Assembly (NCBI GenBank): GCA_031276775.1 | Contig: JAISML010000104.1 | Location: forward strand, 1-35,721 | From: Eubacteriales Family XIII. Incertae Sedis bacterium | GTDB taxonomy: Bacteria; Bacillota; Clostridia; Peptostreptococcales; Anaerovoracaceae | Length of the DNA: 35,721 nt | Direction of reading: 5' to 3' | Part shown: positions 21,687-29,908 of the stretch, in pieces | How positions within the stretch are numbered: position 1 is the stretch's first letter | Layout: every line of letters starts with the position of its first letter | The notes under the pieces: model-generated | What the model was told of the DNA's origin: nothing | What the model saw: only the letters and a program-made list of their open reading frames with translations | The model's database searches: none | Translations under genes and position numbers: made by a program

Positions 21687-24370
21687 TGGCGAGAAACTTG
21701 GAAAAGACATACGATCCGTCCGCCTTTGAAAGCAGAATTTACAGGGATTGGGAAGAATCCGGCTGTTTTCACGCGGAACCTGACGACAAACGCAAACCTT
21801 TTGCGATCGTCATGCCGCCGCCCAATATCACGGGCAGACTTCACATGGGACACGCGCTCGATCAGACCTTGCAGGATGTGCTGACCCGTTGGAAACGTCT
21901 GCAGGGATATTGCACGCTCTGGCTCCCCGGGACGGATCACGCCAGCATCGCCACCGAGGTAAAAGTCGCCGATGAGACGCTTGCCACCGAAGGCAAGACG
22001 AAAGAAGAGCTTGGGCGGGAGGCATTTTTGGATCGCGTCTGGACGTGGAAGAAACTGTACGGCGACGGGATCACGGAGCAGCAGCGCCGTCTGGGCAACA
22101 GCTGCGATTGGGCGCGGGAGCGCTTTACGATGGACGAAGGCTGCAACAAGGCGGTCGTTGAGTTTTTCGTGCGGCTCCATGAGAAAGGGCTGATCTACAG
22201 GGGCAACCGTCTGATCAATTGGTGTCCGACCTGCGGCACATCCCTTTCCGACGCAGAGGTGGAGCACGAGGATATTTCGGGCGCGTATTGGTATGTTCGC
22301 TATCCCGCCGCAGACGGCGGCGCGGGGCTTGTCGTGGCGACCTCCCGGCCGGAGACCATGTTCGGCGATGTGGCGGTGGCGGTCCGCGCGGACGACGCGC
22401 GGTACGGCGATATGATAGGCAAATGCGTGATCCTGCCCTGCGTCGGCAGGGAGATCCCCGTCATCGCCGATCCTTATCCCGATCCGGCAAAAGGGACGGG
22501 CGCCGTGAAGATCACGCCGGCGCACGATCCCAATGACTACGAGGTCGGTGTGCGCCACGGCTTGCCGAAGATCGTCTGCATCGATTTCGACGCGCGCATG
22601 ACGGCGGAGGCGGGGCAGTACGCCGGCATGGATCGTTTCGCGTGCAGGGAGGCGTGGGTGAAGACCTTGGACGAAAGCGGCTATTTGGTCAAGACGGAAA
22701 ATATCGTGAGTCCGACAGGAAAATGTTACCGTTGCGGTACGGTTGTGGAGCCCATGCTGTCCGATCAATGGTTTGTGCGCATGGAAGCGTTGGCAAAGCC
22801 CGCCGCGGAAGCCGCGAAGGATGGACGGTTGATCCATGTCCCCGACCGTTTTGGGAAAGTATATCTGCATTGGCTTGAGGACATTCGGGATTGGTGCGTC
22901 AGCCGTCAGCTTTGGTGGGGGCACAGAATACCGGCTTACTATTGCGAAAGCTGCGGGGAGCCGGTCGTCGCGCGGGAGAAACCGACCGTCTGCCCCGTCT
23001 GCGGAGGCGGCGCGTTCAGGCAGGATGAGGATGTCCTGGACACTTGGTTCAGCTCCGCGCTCTGGCCTTTCTCGACCTTGGGTTGGCCCGAACAGACGCG
23101 TGATCTCTCCTATTTTTATCCCACATCGGTGCTTGTGACGGGCTACGACATCATCTTTTTCTGGGTGGTGCGCATGGCGTTTTCGGGCTTGGAATGCATG
23201 GGTGAAATCCCGTTCGGGCACGTGCTCGTGCATGGGCTTGTCCGTGACAGTTTGGGCCGGAAAATGAGCAAGAGTTTGAACAACGGGGTGGATCCCCTGC
23301 AGGTCATCGACGCCTACGGCGCCGACGCCCTGCGCTTCATGCTCATCAGCGGCAGCTCGCCCGGAAACGACATGCGGTATTCGGACGACAAGGTGGAATC
23401 CGCGCGGAATTTCGCGAACAAACTCTGGAACGCGGCGCGGTTCGTGATCATGAATTTGGACGGCGAAGCGGAAATTCCGCAACCCGACGAATCGGTTCTG
23501 CGGCCGGAGGACAGATGGGTTCTCTCGAAAGTCAACGAAACCGCGGCGGAGATCACGCGCAACATGGAGAAATTTGAGCTGTCCCTGGCTTTGCAGAAAA
23601 TCTATGAACTGATCCGCGAAACCTATTGTGATTGGTACATCGAATTGGTGAAAGAACGGCTGTACGGAACGGACGAAACGCAGCGCGGCGCGGCGCGGTA
23701 CGTCCTCGTTTCCGCGCTTTCGGATCTTTTGCGGCTCCTGCATCCCTACATGCCTTTCATCACCGAGGAGATATGGGGCTACCTGCACACGGGCGGCAAA
23801 CTCATTTCGGACAGGTGGCCCGCATACGACGGGGAACTGCGCGCGCGGTACGCGGAGGCTTCCGCGCAGATCGAACTGGGGATGGAGATCATCCGCAGCG
23901 TCCGCAACATCCGCGCCGAAGCCGAAGCGCCGCCCACGCGGAGACTCACCGTGACGGCCGTCACCGCCGATCCGCAAAAGGCGACGGCCATCGCCGCCGT
24001 TTCGGCCCACATCCGGCGGCTTGCGAATGTCGCCGCCATCGTTTCCGTCGATCCGGGCGCGGACGGAGGGAAGGGCGACGGGACTTCCGCGCGGATTCCG
24101 GAGGACGCCGCGTCGGCGCTTGCCGCCGGCGTGGAACTGTATGTGCCTTTGGACGATCTGCTCGACTACCGCGCCGAGCGGGAGCGGCTCGCAAAAGAGC
24201 AAACGAAGCTGAAAGGCGAGATCGACCGACTCGGCGTCAAACTGTCGAACGGGAAATTCCTTTCCAAAGCGCCCGAAGCCGTCGTGCTGGCGGAACGGGA
24301 GAAATTGGCCAAGGCTGAGGACGGCTACGCGAAAGTATTGGCGAGAGCCGAGGCGATACGGGACAAATGA
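21686..24370 (+). CDS. valS: Valyl-tRNA synthetase
   Basis: A class I aminoacyl-tRNA synthetase that charges tRNA-Val and edits threonine. The 894 residues include the HIGH-type HMGH (53-56) in PPPNITGRLHMGHALD, the KMSKS loop (526-530, GRKMSKSLNNG), the editing-domain segment TSRPETMFGDVAVAV, two cysteine pairs (CPTCG and CYRCG) and further CESCG/CPVCG pairs that could bind zinc, and a C-terminal coiled coil (about 830-890) typical of ValS. ATG 21686 overlaps the larC stop as TAATG. The frame is open further upstream to 21428, but that extension only reads larC out of frame. A short Gly/Asp-rich stretch near 788-808 is unusual. The stop overlaps the folC start as ATGA, a common Firmicutes arrangement. 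Confidence 0.97.
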   Translation: MARNLEKTYDPSAFESRIYRDWEESGCFHAEPDDKRKPFAIVMPPPNITGRLHMGHALDQTLQDVLTRWKRLQGYCTLWLPGTDHASIATEVKVADETLATEGKTKEELGREAFLDRVWTWKKLYGDGITEQQRRLGNSCDWARERFTMDEGCNKAVVEFFVRLHEKGLIYRGNRLINWCPTCGTSLSDAEVEHEDISGAYWYVRYPAADGGAGLVVATSRPETMFGDVAVAVRADDARYGDMIGKCVILPCVGREIPVIADPYPDPAKGTGAVKITPAHDPNDYEVGVRHGLPKIVCIDFDARMTAEAGQYAGMDRFACREAWVKTLDESGYLVKTENIVSPTGKCYRCGTVVEPMLSDQWFVRMEALAKPAAEAAKDGRLIHVPDRFGKVYLHWLEDIRDWCVSRQLWWGHRIPAYYCESCGEPVVAREKPTVCPVCGGGAFRQDEDVLDTWFSSALWPFSTLGWPEQTRDLSYFYPTSVLVTGYDIIFFWVVRMAFSGLECMGEIPFGHVLVHGLVRDSLGRKMSKSLNNGVDPLQVIDAYGADALRFMLISGSSPGNDMRYSDDKVESARNFANKLWNAARFVIMNLDGEAEIPQPDESVLRPEDRWVLSKVNETAAEITRNMEKFELSLALQKIYELIRETYCDWYIELVKERLYGTDETQRGAARYVLVSALSDLLRLLHPYMPFITEEIWGYLHTGGKLISDRWPAYDGELRARYAEASAQIELGMEIIRSVRNIRAEAEAPPTRRLTVTAVTADPQKATAIAAVSAHIRRLANVAAIVSVDPGADGGKGDGTSARIPEDAASALAAGVELYVPLDDLLDYRAERERLAKEQTKLKGEIDRLGVKLSNGKFLSKAPEAVVLAEREKLAKAEDGYAKVLARAEAIRDK

Positions 24371-25749
24371 ACCGGCAAACGCAGCGAAACATAAAATCGG
24401 AGGATCGCATCCGCGCGCTGAGCCGGTTCGGCAGCAGACCGGGATTGGAACGGATGCGCGCGCTGATGGATCGTTTGGGCAACCCTCAGCGCGGTTTGCG
24501 CGTGATACACGTTGCGGGGACGAACGGCAAGGGTTCCGTCTGCCGTTACGTCTATGACGTATTGCGGGCGAACGGCTTCCGCGTGGGTCTGTTCACTTCC
24601 CCTTTCATGACGGATTTCCGCGACGCCGTTGTCTGCAATGATGTCGCCCTGCCGCGCGCGTCATTGGACGCGCACACGGATCGCGTCTTTTGCGCGATCG
24701 ACGGAATGTGCGCCGAGGGACTGGAATCCCCCACGGAATTTGAAGCCATCACGGCGCTGACCCTGCTGTTTTTCCGTGAAGAAGCCGTCGATTTTGCCGT
24801 TTTGGAGGTCGGCTTGGGAGGTGCGGGAGATTCGACAAACATCATAGACGATTGCCTGCTGTCCGTCGTCACGTCCGTTTCCCTCGATCACTGCGCGGTT
24901 TTGGGGGATACCGTCGAGGCGATCGCACGGGAAAAGGCGGGGATTTTCAAAACCGGACGACCGGTTGTGAACGGCGCGATCGGGGCGGCCAAAGCGGTGA
25001 TCGAACGCGCCGCGCGGGAAAAGGGCTGCCGCGTGTTCGATGCGGCCGGAACCGCGCCCCGCGACGTCGTGATCGGTCTCGGCGGAACGACTTTCGGCGC
25101 GGACATAGAAGGCGTGAGGTACGAGCGTCTGCGCCTTTCGGCGATCGGCAGGTTTCAGGCCGAAAATGCGGTATGCGCCCTGTATGCCATTCACATATTG
25201 CGCGAGATATACGGCGTTGCGATCGACGGGGGAAAATTGCGGGAGGGGATGCTTCGGGCCGCGTTGCCCGGCAGGTTTGAACGGATTGATCTACGGACGT
25301 TTCCGGGGCGCGCCGGAAACGTTTTCGGTGAAAGCGGCGCGGCGGACGGAAGGGCGGCCGTCGTGTTCGACGGCGCGCACAACCCCGACGGCATGAGGCG
25401 CATCGCGGAAACGGTTCGGGACGTGTTTCCGCAGGGACGGACGCTCACGGTCTTTTCGGCGCTCAGAGACAAGAACATCGACGAGATGCTCGGTATCTGC
25501 GCCGATTTTTCGGCAAAGATGATCCTGACGGGATCGGAACATGAGCGAAGCGCGGATGCGGAGTCGCTGAGCGGGCGGCTGAACGGGCTCCGGCGCGCCA
25601 ACCGCCGATCGGATGCGCGCGACGCGGCAGTCGCCGATCCGCGGGAAGCTTTTGAGACGGCGCTCGCCGAACGGGGCGATTTCGATCTGATCCTCGTGAC
25701 GGGCTCACTGTATTTGATTCGGCAGCTTCAGCGTTGCCTGAGGGGATGA
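24367..25749 (+). CDS. folC: Folylpolyglutamate synthase / dihydrofolate synthase
   Basis: FolC adds glutamate residues to folates (and may join the first glutamate to dihydropteroate), an ATP-dependent Mur-ligase-like reaction that retains folates in the cell. The P-loop GTNGKGSV starts at residue 51. Other family features are RVGLFTSPFMTDFRD, EFEAITALTLLFF, EVGLGGAGDSTN, SLDHCAVLGDTVEAIAREKAGIFK, and FDGAHNPDGM near the C-terminus. The product is 460 residues, slightly longer than usual because of an Arg/Asp/Ala-rich stretch near residues 400-430 (GLRRANRRSDARDAA). The first codon overlaps the valS stop as ATGA. Placement after the one-carbon genes supports a coordinated folate function. 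Confidence 0.95.
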   Translation: MNRQTQRNIKSEDRIRALSRFGSRPGLERMRALMDRLGNPQRGLRVIHVAGTNGKGSVCRYVYDVLRANGFRVGLFTSPFMTDFRDAVVCNDVALPRASLDAHTDRVFCAIDGMCAEGLESPTEFEAITALTLLFFREEAVDFAVLEVGLGGAGDSTNIIDDCLLSVVTSVSLDHCAVLGDTVEAIAREKAGIFKTGRPVVNGAIGAAKAVIERAAREKGCRVFDAAGTAPRDVVIGLGGTTFGADIEGVRYERLRLSAIGRFQAENAVCALYAIHILREIYGVAIDGGKLREGMLRAALPGRFERIDLRTFPGRAGNVFGESGAADGRAAVVFDGAHNPDGMRRIAETVRDVFPQGRTLTVFSALRDKNIDEMLGICADFSAKMILTGSEHERSADAESLSGRLNGLRRANRRSDARDAAVADPREAFETALAERGDFDLILVTGSLYLIRQLQRCLRG

Positions 25750-25754
25750 GGGAT

Positions 25755-26678
25755 ATGGGCAGACATTTTACGAACAAAGTGTTGTTGTACTACAATCCCG
25801 CCGCCGGAAACGGCGTGTTTCGTTCCAATCTTGACCGGGTGATCGAAGTGTTTCAGCGCAGACACATGCTCATCATACCCGCCAGAGCGGACAGGCGGGA
25901 TGTTTTGGACAGAATATTCGGTCAGACGGATTTTCGGAGCTACAGGAAGATCATCGCCGCCGGCGGGGACGGTACCATCAATACGTTGGTATCCGCCATG
26001 ATCAAATACGATGTGGATGTGCCTTTGGCGATCTTTCCGTCCGGTACGGCCAACGATCTCGCCCATTATTTCGATCTGCCTTACGGCATTGAGGAGATGC
26101 TGACCATCGCGCTTGGCGAGCGGTATACCCTCATGGACGTGGGGCTCGCGAACCAAAAGTGCTTCGTCAACGTCTTGGCCATGGGGATGATGGTGGACGT
26201 GAGTCAGAAAACGGATCCCAACGTCAAAAACACTCTCGGCGTGATGGCGTATTACCTCAAAGGCATGGCGGAAATCCCGAGACTGAGACCGATCCCCGTG
26301 ACGATCACCTGTCCCGATCGCGTGTTGGACGCGGAGATCTGCGCCATGCTGATCATGAACGGGCGCTCCGCGGGCGGGTTCAAACGCGTCGCGCCGAATG
26401 CGTCCATCAACGATGGGTTGTTTGACGTCATTCTGTTTCGCGACATGCCCATCGCCAATCTGATGCCGCTGCTGCTCGGCGTTTTGACGGGACAGCACAC
26501 GGAACACAAAAGGGTCGTGCATTTTCGGGCCGATCGTCTGCGCGTCGAATCGCCGTTGGAGGTGAATACGGATGTGGACGGCGAGTTGGGCGATCCCCTG
26601 CCGTTGGACGTGCGCATACTTCCGGGGCGGCTCCGGGTATGCACTGCGGTTGAAAATATGGAGGGGAACGCATGGTGA
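25755..26678 (+). CDS. Diacylglycerol/lipid kinase (DgkB/YegS family)
   Basis: A 307-residue soluble lipid kinase. In Firmicutes DgkB returns diacylglycerol to phosphatidic acid. Motifs include YYNPAAGNG at the N-terminus, the nucleotide-binding GGDGTINT (from residue 70), FPSGTANDLAHYF, MDVGLANQKCFVN, and NDGLFDVILF near the end, all typical of the diacylglycerol kinase catalytic superfamily. ATG 25755 is 9 bases after AGGGG (25741-25745) and 5 bases after the folC stop; ATG 25746 and TTG 25734 are possible but less well supported. Substrate (diacylglycerol, sphingosine-like or other) is not decided by sequence. Its stop overlaps the next gene by 7 bases. Confidence 0.9.
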   Translation: MGRHFTNKVLLYYNPAAGNGVFRSNLDRVIEVFQRRHMLIIPARADRRDVLDRIFGQTDFRSYRKIIAAGGDGTINTLVSAMIKYDVDVPLAIFPSGTANDLAHYFDLPYGIEEMLTIALGERYTLMDVGLANQKCFVNVLAMGMMVDVSQKTDPNVKNTLGVMAYYLKGMAEIPRLRPIPVTITCPDRVLDAEICAMLIMNGRSAGGFKRVAPNASINDGLFDVILFRDMPIANLMPLLLGVLTGQHTEHKRVVHFRADRLRVESPLEVNTDVDGELGDPLPLDVRILPGRLRVCTAVENMEGNAW

Positions 26679-27139
26679 CGGAAGTTTTGGGCGTCGATCG
26701 GGTTGGGATAACGGAAACGGAAGATTACGAGGGGCTGATCCCGTTTTTCATCGAGAACGGCTTGGAGTTTTCGGAGGAGGATGGGACGCCCACCGACATC
26801 GTCAAGTGCTGGCGCGCCGAGGACGCGGACGGCGGTTTGGCGGGAGGCTGCGTACTCGCGCGCAGGGAGGGGGAATTTATCTGCGACGGCATTGCCGTGG
26901 CGCCGGCATTTCGGGCCGGCGGGTTGGGCAGGCGTCTCCTTGGGATCCTCATCGAAGAAGTGCGGGCCGAAGGCGGCAGGAGGCTCTATCTCGTGGCGCG
27001 CGCCCCGGGATTTTTCGGGAAAAACGGTTTTGTTTCCGTGGAAAGAAAATCGGCGCCGAATTTCTTTGAATGTTTTACCTGCCCGCAATACGGGGAAACC
27101 TGCTTCCCCGAGGTCATGAAGCTTGATCTCGGCGGGTGA
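26672..27139 (+). CDS. GNAT-family N-acetyltransferase
   Basis: A 155-residue acetyltransferase. The acetyl-CoA binding motif is in the segment DGIAVAPAFRAGGLGRRLLGILIEE, with the R-x-x-G-x-G/A pattern (FRAGGLGRRLL), followed by LYLVARAPGFFGKNGFV, the standard C-terminal GNAT motif B. The tail carries several cysteines (ECFTCPQYGETCFP), a pattern that might bind metal and is often seen in clostridial GNATs next to lipid or folate genes. GGAGGGG just upstream supports ATG 26672, which overlaps the kinase stop. The acceptor substrate is unknown. It is the last gene before a fresh promoter at 27149. Confidence 0.85.
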   Translation: MVTEVLGVDRVGITETEDYEGLIPFFIENGLEFSEEDGTPTDIVKCWRAEDADGGLAGGCVLARREGEFICDGIAVAPAFRAGGLGRRLLGILIEEVRAEGGRRLYLVARAPGFFGKNGFVSVERKSAPNFFECFTCPQYGETCFPEVMKLDLGG

Positions 27140-27148
27140 GCCGTTTTA

Positions 27149-27157
27149 TGATATAAT
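27149..27157 (+). promoter_or_regulatory. Extended -10 promoter of the PEP-synthase-like gene
   Basis: TGATATAAT at 27149-27157 is a perfect extended -10. No good -35 box lies at 17-18 bases upstream (TTGATC at 27123 would need a 23-base spacer). Transcription would start near 27164, giving a leader of about 147 bases that holds the 10-bp repeats. Confidence 0.6.
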
Positions 27158-27187
27158 GGTAGGATTGCAAGGCGAACGCCGGCAGAC

Positions 27188-27227
27188 GGCAAGCGTCGGC
27201 AAGCGTCGGCAAGCGTCGGCGGGCGTC
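27188..27227. repeat. Four tandem 10-bp repeats in a leader
   Basis: GGCAAGCGTC is repeated three times exactly (27188-27197, 27198-27207, 27208-27217), followed by a variant GGCGGGCGTC (27218-27227). A related GGCGAACGCC precedes at 27171-27180. The repeats lie in the 5' untranslated region of the gene at 27311. The rest of the 171-base gap holds only the promoter and the ribosome site. Confidence 0.85.
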
Positions 27228-27310
27228 GCGGATCGCGCCGGTTTGGCGTGGAATGACGGAACCCGTCGTGACGACGGCAGCGCAACATACGTGTATTTGA
27301 GGAAGGGCGC

Positions 27311-29899
27311 ATGATCAATCAAAAGAAAGCTCCGTCGGGTCTTGGCGGTTTGGATGCCGCGCTGGACAATATGCGGTATGGGGACAATGTCGTCTGGCAG
27401 GTTTCCCATATCGACGATTACCGTTTCTTTGCCCGCGCTTTCGTCGACAGGGCGTTGGCGGACAGGAAGAACATCGTGTATTTCCGTTTTTGCAAGCACA
27501 CGCCGCTCGTCGCAGCGCAGGAGGGCGTCAAAACATTCGAGATCGACATCGACGGCGGGTTTGAAACGGTGGTCATGAAAATATCCGACGTCATCGAAGA
27601 AGAAGGTCCCGAAACCCACTATCTCTTTGACAGCATGACGGATCTGCAGGTCGAGTGGGTGGCCGACTTCATGATGGGAAACTTTTTCGTGGTTACCGCT
27701 CCCGAGATCGTCAAGACCAACTCCATCGGATATTTTGCCTATACGAGGAATCACCATTCGTTCGAGTCCATCGCCAGAATACGGGAAACCGCGACGATCT
27801 TGCTCGACGTCGTGCGCGGTGAGAAACACATGTATTTTCACCCGGTCAAGGTGTTGGAACGGTATCTGCCCACCATCTTCCTGCCGCACAAGGTGAACGT
27901 GGAGGACGTGGACGCCATCGTACCTCTCACGAACGGCATCGAACTCGCCCGGTACTTCACCTTGGTGGCGCAGAACGGCAATGTGGACAGCGCCCAAAAC
28001 TTGGACAATTGGGAACGTTTCTTCATGAAGAAGCAGTCCATGGCGGAGGAGATGGCGGAGGAAGGGGATCGATCGGACATCCGGGATCTCTGCCGCATGA
28101 TATTCGGCATCGATGAGCGCATTTTGGATATTGCCGTGAAAAATGTAAAACTCAGGGATCTCATGGACATCAAGGCGCGCATGATCGGCGTCGGCAGCAT
28201 CGGCGGCAAATCGACGGGCATGATCCTTTCGCGCATGATCGTCGAAAAGCATCTGCCCGGGATCGCCGCCATTCTCGAACCGCATGATTCGTTTTACATC
28301 TGCTCCAATCTGTACTATACGTTCCTCGTGAAAAATAAGTGTTGGGGATTGAAGATCAAACAGCGTAAGAAACGCGGTTACTTCCCCGTGGCCGAGATAC
28401 TCAGGGAGAAGATTCTCGAGGGCGTGTTTTCGGACAACATCAGGGAACAATTCCGCAGAATGTTGGAATATTTCGGTCAAAGTCCCATCATCGTGCGTTC
28501 CAGCAGTCTGCTTGAAGATGGGTTTGGCAATGCTTTCGCGGGCAAATACGAATCGGTCTTTTGCGTCAACAAGGGTACGCTCGAGGACAGGCTGGTGGCG
28601 TTTGAGGACGCCGTGCGCACGGTCTACGCAAGTACGATGGACGAATCCGTCTTGGAGTACCGCCTGCAGAGGGGACTGTCCGCCAAGGATGAGCAGATGG
28701 CTTTGCTCGTGCAACGGGTCACGGGCTCTCTGTTCAAGGATTTATACATGCCGGCTGCGGCGGGCGTGGCTTTTTCCTACAACGCGTATCGTTGGAATCA
28801 GAGCATAGATCCCGCCGCGGGGATGATTCGCATCGTCATGGGTTTGGGCACCCGGGCCGTCGACAGAACCGATGGGGATTATCCGAGGATTGCCGCTTTG
28901 GACAATCCCGGGATGAAGGCCATGCAGGGCAAGTACGTCTCCGATTTCGCCCAATACAAGGTGGACGTGCTGGATCTGTCCGTCAATTCCCATGCCACAT
29001 TGAAGATTGAGGATGTGACGGGCAGGATGGCCGATTGGTTCAAGGCCGTCATGATCGAACACGATTCCGCGCGCGAGAATGAGCTGAAGCAGTACGGCGT
29101 CGGGCAAAAGCTCGTGTTCACCACCTGTGAAAACCTGTTGCAGAACGAGGACTTTGTGGGTGCGATGCGCGAAATACTCTCGACGCTCCAACGCGAATAC
29201 GATTATCCCGTGGACACGGAATTTGCGCTGAACATCTCCAAGACGGGCGGATTCGTCATCAACTTGCTTCAGTGCCGTCCGCTTCAGGTGGGAGGCTCCG
29301 GCATCCGGACGGCGTTGCCGCAGATCGCGCGTGAGCGGACATTCTTTCATCTGAACGGCGGCACGATGGGCGGCGCGTACTTTGAAACCTTGGATGTGAT
29401 CATCCGGGTCGATCCCGGGTTGTACTACGAATATCCCTACAACCAAAAACCGGCCGTCGCCAGAACCATCGGCCGTGTCAATCAGTGTTACAAAGACAGC
29501 GGCAAGGTCGTCATGCTCTTGGTCCCCGGCCGCATCGGCACTTCGTCGCCCGAGTTGGGCGTACCCGTGCGGTTTGCGGAGATCAGCAACGTGAGCGTCG
29601 CCTGCGAGGTTTCCTATGAAGGCGCGGGGTATCTGCCTGAGCTTTCGTTCGGCAGCCATTTTTTTCAGGACTTGGTGGAGGCGGATATCTTCTATGCGTC
29701 CATCTTCGAAAACAAGGAGACGACGCTGTATTATGCGCAGAATTTTTTCGCGGAGGAACGAAACATTCTGCGGGATTTGGTATCTGACATCGACGATCCC
29801 GCGATCGAAACGATCGTTCAGGTATATGACGTGAAAGGGAAAAATCTGCGGATCGTTTCGGACATCACTGTGGGCGAAACGCTCTGCGGTTATTTTTAG
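27311..29899 (+). CDS. KaiC-like / PEP-synthase-like fusion protein, unknown function
   Basis: An 862-residue soluble protein. Residues 1 to about 200 resemble a KaiC/RecA-type domain: SGLGGLDAALDN at the start and the Walker-B-like HYLFDSMTDLQ. The P-loop position, however, reads QVSHIDDYR, so Walker A is missing. Residues from about 290 match the PEP-synthase/PPDK nucleotide-binding domain: GSIGGKSTG (295-303) and IVRSSSLLEDGFGNAFAGKYES (394-415, Arg396). The phosphohistidine domain (TSHAAI-type motif) and the PEP/pyruvate barrel of true PEP synthase are absent. The C-terminal 200 residues have no recognised motif. ATG 27311 follows GAGGA at 27299-27303. plsX starts 10 bases after the stop. 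An ATP-dependent dikinase of ordinary type is unlikely; ATP-binding regulatory or phosphotransfer roles are possible. No function is claimed. Confidence 0.75.
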   Translation: MINQKKAPSGLGGLDAALDNMRYGDNVVWQVSHIDDYRFFARAFVDRALADRKNIVYFRFCKHTPLVAAQEGVKTFEIDIDGGFETVVMKISDVIEEEGPETHYLFDSMTDLQVEWVADFMMGNFFVVTAPEIVKTNSIGYFAYTRNHHSFESIARIRETATILLDVVRGEKHMYFHPVKVLERYLPTIFLPHKVNVEDVDAIVPLTNGIELARYFTLVAQNGNVDSAQNLDNWERFFMKKQSMAEEMAEEGDRSDIRDLCRMIFGIDERILDIAVKNVKLRDLMDIKARMIGVGSIGGKSTGMILSRMIVEKHLPGIAAILEPHDSFYICSNLYYTFLVKNKCWGLKIKQRKKRGYFPVAEILREKILEGVFSDNIREQFRRMLEYFGQSPIIVRSSSLLEDGFGNAFAGKYESVFCVNKGTLEDRLVAFEDAVRTVYASTMDESVLEYRLQRGLSAKDEQMALLVQRVTGSLFKDLYMPAAAGVAFSYNAYRWNQSIDPAAGMIRIVMGLGTRAVDRTDGDYPRIAALDNPGMKAMQGKYVSDFAQYKVDVLDLSVNSHATLKIEDVTGRMADWFKAVMIEHDSARENELKQYGVGQKLVFTTCENLLQNEDFVGAMREILSTLQREYDYPVDTEFALNISKTGGFVINLLQCRPLQVGGSGIRTALPQIARERTFFHLNGGTMGGAYFETLDVIIRVDPGLYYEYPYNQKPAVARTIGRVNQCYKDSGKVVMLLVPGRIGTSSPELGVPVRFAEISNVSVACEVSYEGAGYLPELSFGSHFFQDLVEADIFYASIFENKETTLYYAQNFFAEERNILRDLVSDIDDPAIETIVQVYDVKGKNLRIVSDITVGETLCGYF

Positions 29900-29908
29900 G
29901 AGGAATGT

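Noticed and set aside
21434..24202. Long antisense open frame opposite valS (922 residues)
   Set aside because: It is a shadow of valS in GC-rich DNA; the protein has no recognisable motif and lies opposite a certain gene.
27188..27227. CRISPR array
   Set aside because: The units are only 10 bp, directly abutting, with no spacers and no cas genes.
27123..27314. Small gene of 63 codons in the leader of the KaiC-like/PEPS-like gene
   Set aside because: It overlaps the promoter and the tandem repeats, has no good ribosome site, and the predicted peptide is repeat-derived.
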